Notes: a model not told the origin generated them from the letters alone. A DNA stretch of 64,000 nt from Streptomyces durocortorensis (GCF_031760065.1 NZ_CP134500.1:1674001-1738000); one strand, 5' to 3'; positions 35,932 through 44,194 are shown, counted from the first letter of the stretch. Made by a program: numbers and translations.

Positions 35932-38925
35932 TCACCCCGCCCCGTAGAACCGCTCCTCCACCACCGCCCGAGCCCGCCGCGTGATCCGCCGGTAGTCGTC
36001 CAACATGTCCCCGACATGCCCCGGCTCGTACCCCAGGTACCGCCCCACCGCCGTCATCTCCCGCGACTCCGACGGGAACGTGTCGCCCGGCCGTCCCCGC
36101 ACCAGCATCACCGCGTTGCGCACCCGGGTGGCCAGCACCCACGCCTCGTCCAGTGTCTGCGCGTCCTCGGCCGGAATCAGCCCCGCCGCGCACGCCGCGG
36201 CCAGCGCCTCGCGCGTACCGGTCGTCCGCAGGCCCGGCTCCGCCCACCCGTGCTGCATCTGCATCAGCTGCACGGTCCACTCGACGTCGCTCAGCCCGCC
36301 CCGCCCCAGCTTCGCGTGGAGCGTGGGGTCCGCACCGCGCGGCATCCGCTCGGACTCCATGCGCGCCTTGAGCCGGCGGATCTCGCGTACGGCGTCCTCG
36401 CCGAGGCCCTCCATCGGATACCGCAACGGGTCGACCAGCTCGATGAAGTCGCGGCCCAGCTCCTCGTCGCCCGCCATCGGTTCGGCCCGCAGTAGCGCCT
36501 GGCTCTCCCACACGAGGGACCAGCGCCGGTAGTAGGCCTCGTACGACTTCAGAGTGCGCACCATCGGCCCGGTCTTGCCCTCCGGGCGCAGATCGGCGTC
36601 GATCAGCAGCGGCGGATCGGCGGTGGGCAGCTGGAGCAGCCGGCGCATCTCGGAGATGACCGTGTTGGCGGCCCGGCTCGCTTCCTCGTCGCTGACTCCC
36701 TCGCGCGGCCGGTGGACGAAGAGCACGTCGGCGTCGGAGCCGTAGCTCAGCTCGTGCCCGCCGAAGCGGCCCATGCCGATGACGGCGAACCGGGTCGGCA
36801 GGGTGTCGCCCCACCGCTCCCGTACGGCGGCCCGCAAGGCGCCCGCGATGGTCGCGGCGTTGAGGTCGGTGACGGCCGAGCCGACCCGGTCGACGAGGGC
36901 CCCGTGGTCCTGCTCGGCGGGGCTGTCCTCGGTGCCGTACGAGCCGATGAGGTCGGCGGCCGCCGTACGGAACAGCTCGCGCCGCCGCACCCCGCGCACC
37001 ACCGCGATCGCAGCCTCCGCGCCGTCCGCACGCCCCACCGCGGCCACCACCTCCTGCTCCAGGTGGTCCCGGGTGCGCGGCCGCAGCCCCTCCGGGTCGC
37101 CGAGGATCGCCACCGCCTCCGGGGCCCGCAGCAGCAGGTCCGGGGCGAGGCGGCCCGCGGAGAGGACCCGGGCGAGGTTCTCCGCGGCCGCTCCCTCGTC
37201 GCGCAGCAGCCGCAGGTACCACGGGGTCTTGCCGAGCGCGTCGGACACCTTGCGGAAGCCGAGGAGCCCGGCGTCCGGGTCGGCGGAGTCCGCGAACCAG
37301 CCGAGCAGCACCGGCAGCAGCGTGCGCTGGATCGCCGCCTTGCGGGACACCCCGGAGGACAGGGCCTCCAGATGCCGCAGGGCGGCCGCCGGGTCCGCGT
37401 ACCCCAGCGCCTCCAGCCGGATCGCGGCGGCCTTCGCGCTGAGCCGGGACTCGGCGGGGGCCAGCTGGGCGACGGCGTCCAGCAGCGGCCGGTAGAAGAT
37501 CTTCTCGTGCAGCCGCCGTACGACGGAGGCGTGCCGCCGCCACGCCTTGTTGAGTTCGGCGACCGGATCGGTGCGCATCCCGAGCGACCGCCCGAGCCGC
37601 CGCAGGTCCGCCTCGCCCTCGGGGACCAGGTGGGTGCGGCGCAGCCGGTAGAGCTGGATGCGGTGCTCCATGGAGCGCAGGAAGCGGTACGCCTCGTCCA
37701 GCTGGGCGGCGTCCGCGCGCCCCACGTATCCGCCCTCGGCGAGCGCCCGCAGGGCCTCCAGCGTGGTGCCGCTGCGCAGCGAGCCGTCGCTGCGCCCGTG
37801 CACCAGCTGGAGGAGCTGGACGGCGAACTCCACGTCCCGCAGCCCTCCGGGCCCCAGCTTCAGCTCACGCTCGATCCGGTCGGCGGGGATGTTGTCGACG
37901 ACGCGGCGGCGCATCTGCTGGACGTCGGGGACGAAGTTCTCCCGGTCGGCGGCCTGCCAGACGAGCGGGGAGACCGCCTCGACGTACTCCGCGCCCAGCT
38001 CGGGGTCCCCGGCCACCGCACGCGCTTTCAGCAGCGCCTGGAACTCCCAGGTCTTGGCCCACCGCTGGTAGTAGGCGAGGTGGGAGCTGAGCGTGCGCAC
38101 CAGCGGCCCGTTGCGACCCTCGGGGCGGAGGTTGGCGTCGACCTCCCAGATCGTGCCCTCGACGGTGTTCTCAGAGCAGATCCGCATCATGTGGGCGGCC
38201 AGCCGGGTGGCGGCCTGTATGGCCCTGGTCTCGTCGACCCCGTCCCGGGCCTCCCCGACGAAGATCACGTCGACGTCCGAGACGTAGTTCAGCTCCTGGC
38301 CGCCGCACTTGCCCATCGCGATGACGGCGAGCCGGCACCGCGCGGCGTCCTCGGGCGCGGACGTCCGGGCGATGGCGAGGGCGGCGCGCAGGGTGGCGGT
38401 GGCGAGGTCGGCCAGTTCGGCGGCGGTCTGGGCGAGGCCGGTGGTCCCGCAGACGTCGCGGGCGGCGAGGGTCAGCAGGCACCGGCGGTAGGCGACCCGC
38501 AGCGAGTCCGGGTCGACGGCGTCGGCGAGCCCGCGCTCGAACTCGGCGACCCCCGGATGCAGGTCGACCGCCTCGTACGTGACGAGCGCCTGCCAGTCGC
38601 GCGGATGCCGGGCCAGGTGGTCCCCGAGCGCCTCGGACGCCCCGAGGACCCCGAGGAGCCGGTCGCGCAGCGGCTTGGCGGTGACGAGGGTGTCGAGCAG
38701 CACCTGCCGCCCGTCCTCCGTCTCGGCCTCCACGAGCCGGACGAGGCCGCGCAGGGCCAGATCCGGGTCGGCGGTGGCACCGAGCGCCTCCAGGAGGACG
38801 GGGTCGGACCGTACGGAGGCGAGGTCGTCCACCTCCAGGAGCCGTTCGGCGGCGGACGGGTCGGTGAATCCGTGCCGCAGCAGCCTGGTGAACGTACTGC
38901 TTCTGCGCCCCGGCACCGTCGTCAT
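35932..38925 (-). CDS. glnE: Bifunctional glutamine synthetase adenylyltransferase/deadenylylase GlnE
   Basis: A 997-residue enzyme that attaches and removes AMP on type I glutamine synthetase in response to nitrogen state. Two nucleotidyltransferase domains are present, with GQELNYVSDVDVIFVGEA in the N-terminal half (deadenylylase) and GHELSYGSDADVLFVHRP in the C-terminal half (adenylylase), each followed by its helical domain (GGLRDVEFAVQLLQL and GGLSDVEWTVQLMQM). Length is normal for the family. AGGAG lies upstream of the ATG at 38925; 21 further in-frame residues are possible but unsupported. GlnII at 9655 should not be a target; GlnA2 at 45296 lacks the usual tyrosine. Confidence 0.96.
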   Translation of the reverse strand: MTTVPGRRSSTFTRLLRHGFTDPSAAERLLEVDDLASVRSDPVLLEALGATADPDLALRGLVRLVEAETEDGRQVLLDTLVTAKPLRDRLLGVLGASEALGDHLARHPRDWQALVTYEAVDLHPGVAEFERGLADAVDPDSLRVAYRRCLLTLAARDVCGTTGLAQTAAELADLATATLRAALAIARTSAPEDAARCRLAVIAMGKCGGQELNYVSDVDVIFVGEARDGVDETRAIQAATRLAAHMMRICSENTVEGTIWEVDANLRPEGRNGPLVRTLSSHLAYYQRWAKTWEFQALLKARAVAGDPELGAEYVEAVSPLVWQAADRENFVPDVQQMRRRVVDNIPADRIERELKLGPGGLRDVEFAVQLLQLVHGRSDGSLRSGTTLEALRALAEGGYVGRADAAQLDEAYRFLRSMEHRIQLYRLRRTHLVPEGEADLRRLGRSLGMRTDPVAELNKAWRRHASVVRRLHEKIFYRPLLDAVAQLAPAESRLSAKAAAIRLEALGYADPAAALRHLEALSSGVSRKAAIQRTLLPVLLGWFADSADPDAGLLGFRKVSDALGKTPWYLRLLRDEGAAAENLARVLSAGRLAPDLLLRAPEAVAILGDPEGLRPRTRDHLEQEVVAAVGRADGAEAAIAVVRGVRRRELFRTAAADLIGSYGTEDSPAEQDHGALVDRVGSAVTDLNAATIAGALRAAVRERWGDTLPTRFAVIGMGRFGGHELSYGSDADVLFVHRPREGVSDEEASRAANTVISEMRRLLQLPTADPPLLIDADLRPEGKTGPMVRTLKSYEAYYRRWSLVWESQALLRAEPMAGDEELGRDFIELVDPLRYPMEGLGEDAVREIRRLKARMESERMPRGADPTLHAKLGRGGLSDVEWTVQLMQMQHGWAEPGLRTTGTREALAAACAAGLIPAEDAQTLDEAWVLATRVRNAVMLVRGRPGDTFPSESREMTAVGRYLGYEPGHVGDMLDDYRRITRRARAVVEERFYGAG

Positions 38926-39050
38926 TGCACGCTCTCCTGCCGCCCGAACCGATCTGCGAAACTGCTCGCCGCCCGTTGGCCGCGCCACAGCGCTTCGAGC
39001 CTAAGGGCTGTGCGGGCGGATTCGGGACGCGGCCACGGCCCGGCTGACGA

Positions 39051-39836
39051 CTACTGCGCTGCGGTGCCGATGACGACGGTGGCGTACAGCTCCTCGCAGA
39101 CCACCACGCGCGGGACCAGTCCGGCGCTGCCGACGACCTCCACCGCCGCGTCCCGCTGCCGCTCACTCGTCTCCACCAGCAGGCTCGCGCCGGGCGCGAG
39201 CCACCCGGGCGCTTCGGCGGCGACCCGGCGCATCACGTCGAGCCCGTCGCCACCCCCGTCCAGGGCGACGCGCGGTTCGTGGACGCGGGCCTCGGCGGGA
39301 AGGAGTTCGACGTCGTCGGTCGGTACGTACGGAACATTGGCCAGCAGCACATCGACGCGGCCGCGCAGGGTGGCGGGCAGGGGGCCGAACAGGTCGCCCT
39401 CGTAGACCTGCCCGAGGGCGCCGACGTTGCGCCGGGCGCAGCGCACGGCGGCGGGCTCGACGTCGCAGGCGTGCAGTTCGGCCGCCGAGGCTTCGGTGGC
39501 GAGGGCGACGCCGAGCGCGCCGGAGCCGCAGCAGAGGTCGACGACGACGGCGCGCCGGGGTGCGAGGGCGACGGCCTGCGCGACCAGGAATTCCGTACGG
39601 CGGCGGGGTACGAAGACGCCGGTGTCGACGCCGAAGCGGCGGCCGCGGAACTCGGCCCAGCCCACGACGTGTTCGAGCGGGAGCCCGGCGGCGCGGCGTT
39701 CGACGAGGGCGGTGAGTTCCTGCGGGGACCGGGCCGCCTCGTTCAGGAGCGCGGCCTCGTCCTCGGCGAAGACGCAGCCGGCGTGGCGCAGGGTGGCAAC
39801 AGTGGTGGAGAGGGAACTCACGGGGTGAACGGACAT
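39051..39836 (-). CDS. HemK/PrmC-like protein N5-glutamine methyltransferase
   Basis: A 261-residue methyltransferase. It has an N-terminal helical domain (ARSPQELTALVERRAAGLPLEHVVGWAEF, resembling the PrmC substrate-docking region), then motif I (VVDLCCGSGALGVALA) and the catalytic NVPYVP, a variant of the NPPY motif used to methylate glutamine or adenine side groups. The Pro to Val change in NPPY sets it apart from true PrmC, which methylates release-factor GGQ glutamine. Actinomycetes often carry such a second copy labelled putative protein N(5)-glutamine methyltransferase. A long 5-prime region with a stable hairpin (39928-39971) precedes it. Confidence 0.85.
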   Translation of the reverse strand: MSVHPVSSLSTTVATLRHAGCVFAEDEAALLNEAARSPQELTALVERRAAGLPLEHVVGWAEFRGRRFGVDTGVFVPRRRTEFLVAQAVALAPRRAVVVDLCCGSGALGVALATEASAAELHACDVEPAAVRCARRNVGALGQVYEGDLFGPLPATLRGRVDVLLANVPYVPTDDVELLPAEARVHEPRVALDGGGDGLDVMRRVAAEAPGWLAPGASLLVETSERQRDAAVEVVGSAGLVPRVVVCEELYATVVIGTAAQ

Positions 39837-39927
39837 ACGAGCGAAGCCTTTCGGGAGTACCGATGGGCGCTCCGCGATCGGCTAAGCCGTCCGTCCGACG
39901 TCTGCCGTCCGTTCGACGCGATCGTGC

Positions 39928-39971
39928 GAGGTGAGCACCCAGCCTGATCCAGCGGTAATGGGTCTCACCTC
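39928..39971 (-). other. Long structured hairpin in the gap upstream of the PrmC-like gene
   Basis: GAGGTGAGCACCCA on the plus strand (39928-39941) pairs with TGGGTCTCACCTC (39959-39971): a 13-bp stem with one bulged base and a 17-base loop. It lies 92-135 bp before the PrmC-like start and 153 bp after the stop of the 40124 gene, all on the minus strand. It may be a terminator of the latter or a leader element of the former. Elsewhere in the 287-bp gap I see nothing. Confidence 0.5.
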
Positions 39972-40123
39972 CTCGGTCCGTCCCCGTGCCGGTGCACGGG
40001 GGGCGTAGCACTGGGTCGTAACCCTACAACAGCGGGTGGTTCACAGGTCCACGCTGTCGCGCGGCTCCGTAGGCGTCAGGAACAGCGCGGCGATCACACC
40101 GGTCACCGGCCGGGGACCCCCGC

Positions 40124-40702
40124 CTACCGGGGCGCAACGGCCGCGACCACACCCCTAGCGGCCGTTCCGTCCGGCCAGACCCACCCGGCGACCAGGTATC
40201 CGGACGGCGTCCTGGCGGCCTCCTCCGCCCGCAGGACCCGGTTGACCCGGACGTCGAGCCCGCCCTCGGCTTCAGCCCCGTGCACAGTGACGGTCGGGTC
40301 GGGGGTGTCGCTCTCGTCCTGGTGCTGCGGCACCGCCTCGCCGCGCATGAGCGCGCGCAACTGGGCCATCACCACCGGGTCGTGGACGCCGTCGTAGATC
40401 CACCGGGTGCCGAGCACCCCGTGCTCGGACGTCCCGATCAACGCCTCGCCGGGAACGTCCTCCAGCGCCGCGCCGCGATAGCCCAGCGGCACCGCGTACG
40501 CCACCGGCTCCCGCTCGGTGGCGTGCGCCACGATCATGAACTCGATCCCGACCTCGCCGTCCGGATCGTCCAGCCGGAAGCCACCGGCCTTGACCGGTTC
40601 CGGTGTTTCCGCGTCGCCCGCATACCAGCTCTGCTTCGGAAGCCAGTCGGCGAGCAGTTCCAGCTTGGTGGGCGACATCGTGGTGCGATGAACGGCGGCC
40701 AT
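40124..40702 (-). CDS. Stand-alone maltokinase N-terminal cap-like protein
   Basis: A 192-residue protein similar to the N-terminal cap domain of actinobacterial maltokinase (Pep2/Mak): LADWLPKQSWYAGDAETPEPVKAGGFRLDDPDGEVGIEFMIVAHA, followed by YAVPLGYRGA and the helix VVMAQLRALMRG. In maltokinase the cap precedes a kinase domain that phosphorylates maltose for the GlgE alpha-glucan pathway. Here the protein stops after the cap and has no kinase motifs, so it cannot phosphorylate sugar alone. It may modulate another kinase or have a separate role. It is 55 bp downstream of a GntR regulator gene in the same direction and may be controlled by it. Confidence 0.75.
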   Translation of the reverse strand: MAAVHRTTMSPTKLELLADWLPKQSWYAGDAETPEPVKAGGFRLDDPDGEVGIEFMIVAHATEREPVAYAVPLGYRGAALEDVPGEALIGTSEHGVLGTRWIYDGVHDPVVMAQLRALMRGEAVPQHQDESDTPDPTVTVHGAEAEGGLDVRVNRVLRAEEAARTPSGYLVAGWVWPDGTAARGVVAAVAPR

Positions 40703-40757
40703 GCGAACTCCTTTGTCAGGCCCAGGAACCGGGACCGGGACCGTCAGTACGGGACCA

Positions 40758-41522
40758 TCAGAACCGGGACCGGTCGACGTCGATCTCGTACGCGATCTCC
40801 CAGCGGATGTCCGGGACGATGATGTCGGCGGTCTCCACCGGGCGTCCCTCGTTGTCGTAGTACGTACGCTCCAGCTGGGTGACCAGGTCGCCCACGGAGA
40901 TCCCGAGCAGGTTGGCGTGCTCGCGGGTGGCGCGGGCCGGGCGCGGCACTTCGAGGGCGGTGACGATGTGCACGCCGATGGAGTTCATGCGCTCGACGAC
41001 TCCGGCCTTGCCCTTGGGGCCCATCTCGGGGAGCAGGACGGGCGTGCCGCCGGTGATGGCCATCGGCTCCCAGCTCTTGGCGAGCTGGACCGGCTGCCCG
41101 TCCGCGAGGAACTCGTAGTCGGTCACGACGCACAGGTCACCGGGCTCGATCGCCAGCCGCTCGGCGATGTCCTCGGTGGCCGGGACCCGGGCGGCGCTGT
41201 TGCACTCCCAGACGCCCGCGGCTCCCTGGTCCCGCATGTTGGCGCGGAACGGGCTTCCGTTGCGCTGCTCGCGGTGGCGTGAGCGGACCATCCTGCGGCG
41301 CTCGCGGGCCTTGCGGACGTACGTGCCCGAACCGGCGCGGCCTTCGAGGATGCCCTCGATGATCAGGCGCTCCATCGCGCGCTGGGCGACGGACTGGCCG
41401 ACGCCGTACTCCTCGGCGAACCGGGCCCGGGAGGGCAGCTTGTCACCCACCGCCCATTCGCCCGCCTGCACCCGGGCACGGAGAGCGTCGGCCACCTGCA
41501 AGTACGGCGTATCGCGAGGCAT
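40758..41522 (-). CDS. GntR-family (HutC/UTRA-type) transcriptional regulator
   Basis: About 254 residues. The N-terminal winged helix is YLQVADALRARVQAGEWAVGDKLPSRARFAEEYGVGQSVAQRAMERLIIEGILEGRAGSGTYV. The C-terminal UTRA-type effector domain begins about residue 95 (CVVTDYEFLADGQPVQLAKSWEPMAITGGTPVL). The ATG at 41522 has GGAG 8 bases upstream; in-frame starts at 41564 and 41630 would overlap the operator region. Such proteins sense small metabolites; in Streptomyces elements the KorSA-type relatives control transfer genes. It is divergent from the small gene at 41643, with nested inverted repeats between them. Confidence 0.88.
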   Translation of the reverse strand: MPRDTPYLQVADALRARVQAGEWAVGDKLPSRARFAEEYGVGQSVAQRAMERLIIEGILEGRAGSGTYVRKARERRRMVRSRHREQRNGSPFRANMRDQGAAGVWECNSAARVPATEDIAERLAIEPGDLCVVTDYEFLADGQPVQLAKSWEPMAITGGTPVLLPEMGPKGKAGVVERMNSIGVHIVTALEVPRPARATREHANLLGISVGDLVTQLERTYYDNEGRPVETADIIVPDIRWEIAYEIDVDRSRF

Positions 41523-41586
41523 TTCAGCGGCTCCGTGAGGGGTGCGGCGTTCCGGGCTCGACATTGACAAAGCTAACCCATCAGGT

Positions 41587-41629
41587 TGAAGCTGAATACT
41601 CAGCATTACATGGAGTGACATCAGCTTCA
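41587..41629. promoter_or_regulatory. Nested inverted repeats, probable GntR operator
   Basis: TGAAGCTGA (41587-41595) and TCAGCTTCA (41621-41629) form a 9-bp inverted repeat, and within it GCTGA-ATAC-TCAGC (41591-41604) is a second palindrome sharing GCTGA. The AT-rich region also contains TTGACA at 41564. It lies between the divergent GntR and small-protein genes, where autoregulation is expected. Confidence 0.65.
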
Positions 41630-41642
41630 CCAGGGGAGAAGT

Positions 41643-42020
41643 GTGCGCTCAGCTCAAGCGCGGGCAGTGGCCCTGACCGGCATGCTCACCGCCGCCATCG
41701 GCGCCGGGCCGCGCGTCGCCGACACCGCGGCCGGTATCCGCATCGAGGCGGACCTCCCCGCCGAGCTCACCGAAGCCGAACACGCGGCGGTCCTCGCCGC
41801 CCTCGCCACGGCCGACCGCTTCGGGCACACCCTCACCCGCACCAGCGAGTTCGTCTGGGCCGAGATCAGCAGAGAGGCGACCATGACCACGACCGACTCC
41901 CCCGACGCGGCCTACCGCGCCCTGCTCGGCCACACGACGACGTGCGACGCCTGCCGCGCGGGGGCCATCTGCCCCGACGCCACGAAGCTCGTCCGCGTGT
42001 GGCGGGAGACCCGCGGATGA
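41643..42020 (+). CDS. Small protein with C-terminal Cys motif, function unknown
   Basis: A 125-residue protein from a GTG at 41643 with GGGGAGAA just ahead. The first half is acidic and Ala-rich (GIRIEADLPAELTEAEHAAVLAALATADRFGHT), and the C-terminus carries TTCDACRAGAICPDATKLVRVWRETRG, a compact CxxC-x5-C group that could bind zinc. I do not recognise the family with certainty; short Cys-containing proteins of this kind are common next to GntR or XRE regulators in Streptomyces. Shared operators suggest control by the divergent GntR protein. Confidence 0.6.
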   Translation: MRSAQARAVALTGMLTAAIGAGPRVADTAAGIRIEADLPAELTEAEHAAVLAALATADRFGHTLTRTSEFVWAEISREATMTTTDSPDAAYRALLGHTTTCDACRAGAICPDATKLVRVWRETRG

Positions 42021-42063
42021 GAGGGAAACCCGCGGACGAGAAGCGGTACGACGTCCGGCAGGG

Positions 42064-42182
42064 CCTCCTGAACCGGCAAGGACCTCCTGAGCCCCGGCCG
42101 GACCCCTCTGGACCGGCAGGACTCCCTGAAACCCGGCGGGACTTCCCGAACCCCGGCCGGACCCCCTGAACCCCCGCCCCGG
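42064..42182. repeat. Degenerate C-rich tandem repeat of about 20 bp
   Basis: Six imperfect units with the pattern CTCCCTGAACCCCGGCCGGA run from 42064 to about 42182. They fill most of the 286-bp gap between two small genes. A reading frame (42017-42169) crosses them but is low-complexity and is not accepted as a gene. Confidence 0.55.
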
Positions 42183-42306
42183 CCGCTCGTTCCTCGGCAG
42201 GGCAGCGCGGCCGGGCCGGGTTCACCACCCATCCGCTCCACGAGCGACGGAGGCACCTCATGCGTACCACCCGCCGGGCCTTGCCCGCACCGCCCGGGAG
42301 GCCCCG

Positions 42307-42603
42307 ATGATCACCCTCTCCGCGACGGACGTCCGTGTCTGCGAGGCGTGCTGGAACGCCCCGGTCACCGCCGCCCGGCACACGCCCACCGGCCGTGACC
42401 TGCTCTGCGAGGAGTGCGCGGAGGGCGACTACCCCCGCCGCGTCGACCTCTTCCCGCCGTACGGCATCTACGGCCTGACGGCGCGCAGGGTCATGGACGA
42501 CGGCAGACACGGCAGCGGCCCCCCGAAGCTCCCGCCCAACCCGGGCCCTCCCCTGCCCAACCCGCCTCCGGCCCCGTCACCGCCGGGGACACCCCCGGTG
42601 TAG
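42307..42603 (+). CDS. Small zinc-ribbon-like protein with proline-rich tail
   Basis: A 98-residue protein from ATG at 42307, with GGGAGG five bases ahead. Residues 13-42 hold two CxxC pairs (VCEACW and LCEECA) about 20 residues apart, which could form a zinc ribbon. The second half is almost entirely Pro/Gly (PPKLPPNPGPPLPNPPPAP). No family recognised. It is convergent with the XRE-DUF2690 gene, whose stop is 22 bp away. Confidence 0.6.
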   Translation: MITLSATDVRVCEACWNAPVTAARHTPTGRDLLCEECAEGDYPRRVDLFPPYGIYGLTARRVMDDGRHGSGPPKLPPNPGPPLPNPPPAPSPPGTPPV

Positions 42604-42625
42604 GACCGGGCGCGGGCCCTCGGGA

Positions 42626-43585
42626 CTACCGGCCGCTCGCCCCTGCCACCTCCCCGCTGCCCGTCGGCGCGGCCTTCCGGGCCGGTTCGCGTTCGTCGGT
42701 GATCGCGGGCGGCAGGGGCGAGGACCCGCCCGACGGGGTGCAGACCTCCTTGCCGCCCACCACCGCACAGGCCCGCGCGGCAGCGGGGTAGGGCGCCTCG
42801 ACCATGGGCGAGTAGACGTCGTTCTCGTAGGTCACCGCGCGCTGGCTGCGCACCCCCCTGGGGCCCTCCACCCTGGCGGTGTCACCGACTTCGGCCTCCG
42901 TGATACGGGCCCATGCGGCCCGGCACCGCGGGCTGTAGCGCAGTTCGACATAGGTACGGCCCGACCAGGTGGCCGCGGCGGTCCATGCCCCCAAGTGACA
43001 CCCCACGCGTTGTGAGTCCTTGTTACGGCATTCGAACTCAATACATCCGGGATCAATTCCAGCGTTTTGCCGGCCCGTCCGCTCCGCGTCATTCCCGCCG
43101 AACATCCAGGCGCCGAGCAGTATTCCGGCGACCAGCGCCAGGAATGCGGAAGCGATGGACACCAGCGTCGTTCTCCGCCGATGTCCACGACCGGGTGAAT
43201 CCACCTCTTCCGGTACGGCCGGCACTTCGGCGGGATTTCCGTCGCCGTTGGGTGGCGGGGCCGCACCCGGACTTTCGCCCGCCGCTGACTCACGGTGCGG
43301 GGGACCGTCCCGGGACCCGGATCTCCAAGAACGCTTTTCCTCTTCTCTCAGCTGCTGGAGAGGGGGCGCGGCGACCCCGACAGCCGCCGCGAACTCGTTG
43401 AGCGCCGCCCGGGGCGGCACGGCCTTGCCGTTGAGGTACCGCTCCCAGGAGGACCGGCTGTAGGAGGTGCGCTCGGCCAGACCGTTGAGGGTCAGACCAC
43501 TGCGTGTGCGCAGGAAGCGCATTTGCTCCGCCAGCGCACCTTGCCTCTTTCGTTGGATTTTGCCTAACTCATGCCTATCTGTCAT
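42626..43585 (-). CDS. Membrane-bound XRE regulator with DUF2690 extracellular domain and a TTA codon
   Basis: A 319-residue one-component receptor. Residues 20-80 are an XRE helix-turn-helix (ALAEQMRFLRTRSGLTLNGLAERTSYSRSSWERYLNGKAVPPRAAL). A charged linker follows, then a single membrane helix near residue 145 (LVSIASAFLALVAGILLGAWMF) and a DUF2690 domain with CIEFECRNKDSQRVGCHL. Topology suggests that the outside domain senses a signal and the helix-turn-helix acts inside. Leu7 is encoded by TTA (43565-43567), the rarest Streptomyces codon, which makes translation depend on the bldA tRNA. The first 20 codons are unusually AT-rich (ACA, GAT, AGG, AAA). It is divergent from a secreted I36-like gene. 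Confidence 0.88.
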   Translation of the reverse strand: MTDRHELGKIQRKRQGALAEQMRFLRTRSGLTLNGLAERTSYSRSSWERYLNGKAVPPRAALNEFAAAVGVAAPPLQQLREEEKRSWRSGSRDGPPHRESAAGESPGAAPPPNGDGNPAEVPAVPEEVDSPGRGHRRRTTLVSIASAFLALVAGILLGAWMFGGNDAERTGRQNAGIDPGCIEFECRNKDSQRVGCHLGAWTAAATWSGRTYVELRYSPRCRAAWARITEAEVGDTARVEGPRGVRSQRAVTYENDVYSPMVEAPYPAAARACAVVGGKEVCTPSGGSSPLPPAITDEREPARKAAPTGSGEVAGASGR

Positions 43586-43694
43586 CAAATCCGGCTTCCC
43601 TTGCGCGGAGTTGGTGCGGGACAGGGGATCCCATTCTTTCCCAACCCGGCCACCGCTCCAACAGGTCCCCCAAGTCGTCGCGCTGCGCGTCTCC

Positions 43695-43730
43695 GGGACG
43701 TCCTGTCCCTGCCCTGGGACCTGCTGGGAC
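43695..43730. promoter_or_regulatory. Clustered GGGAC repeats in the XRE/I36 divergent region
   Basis: GGGAC occurs at 43695, 43716 and 43726, and its complement GTCCC at 43705, giving two inverted pairs (GGGAC-n5-GTCCC and GTCCC-n6-GGGAC). The site lies about midway in the 243-bp gap, a plausible binding site for the divergent XRE protein. Confidence 0.45.
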
Positions 43731-43828
43731 ACTTCCACGTCCGGTTCGGCGACCCATACTCGTGCCGAGCCGCCGGTCGACCGGCCCGGCGGATTTCCCG
43801 AACGCGGGGAACCAGAAAGGGATTTCAC

Positions 43829-44194
43829 ATGCGTTTCACCCGGATCGCCGTCGTTGCCTCCACACTCGCCCTCGCAGGGGGCGGAATGGTGGCCACGGCG
43901 GGCTCGGCGCAAGCCGCCAAGTCGGACTGTCCCAAGACCTACCTGTGCTCGTGGGCCGTCCCGAGCTTCGTGGGCACTCCCGGAAAGGTGGCGGGCAACA
44001 ACAGCAACCTGCGCCAGTACACCAAGTTCGCCAATTCCCGCTCGATGTACAACAACGGCACGAGCTGCAGCGTGCGCGTCTGGTCGGGGACCTACCAGAC
44101 CGGCTCCTCCGTCGTGTTCAAGATCGGCTACCAGCTGAGCGAGACCAAGAACAGCGTGCTCAAGAACGGCGCGGGGTCGAACCGCTGGTGCTGA
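43829..44194 (+). CDS. Secreted peptidase-inhibitor-family I36-like small protein
   Basis: A 121-residue exported protein. A signal peptide (MRFTRIAVVASTLALAGGGMVATAGSAQA, with cleavage at AQA-A) is followed by about 92 residues with four cysteines (DCPKTYLCSW, SCSVRVWSG and the terminal WC), likely two disulfides. The pattern CPxxxxCxW, NNSNLRQYTKF and the final NRWC resemble the crystallin-like I36 inhibitor and Streptomyces small secreted protein families. AAAGGGA stands ahead of the ATG at 43829. It is probably controlled by the divergent TTA-containing receptor, giving developmental timing. A strong terminator follows. Confidence 0.75.
   Translation: MRFTRIAVVASTLALAGGGMVATAGSAQAAKSDCPKTYLCSWAVPSFVGTPGKVAGNNSNLRQYTKFANSRSMYNNGTSCSVRVWSGTYQTGSSVVFKIGYQLSETKNSVLKNGAGSNRWC

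Noticed and set aside
35702..37543. Minus-strand frame of 613 residues overlapping glnE
   Set aside because: It is a different frame of the same strand inside glnE, Arg/Ala/Gly-rich, and runs over the PAP2 gene end.
39163..40011. Minus-strand frame of 282 residues in the PrmC-like region
   Set aside because: It is out of frame with the methyltransferase and rich in Arg; the start region only reflects the hairpin sequence.
42017..42169. Short frame of 50 residues with ATGA overlap to the 41643 gene
   Set aside because: Composed of degenerate C-rich tandem repeats; no ribosome site other than the overlap and no conserved motif.
42064..42182. Possible CRISPR-like array
   Set aside because: The repeats are degenerate, have no unique spacers and no Cas genes are near.
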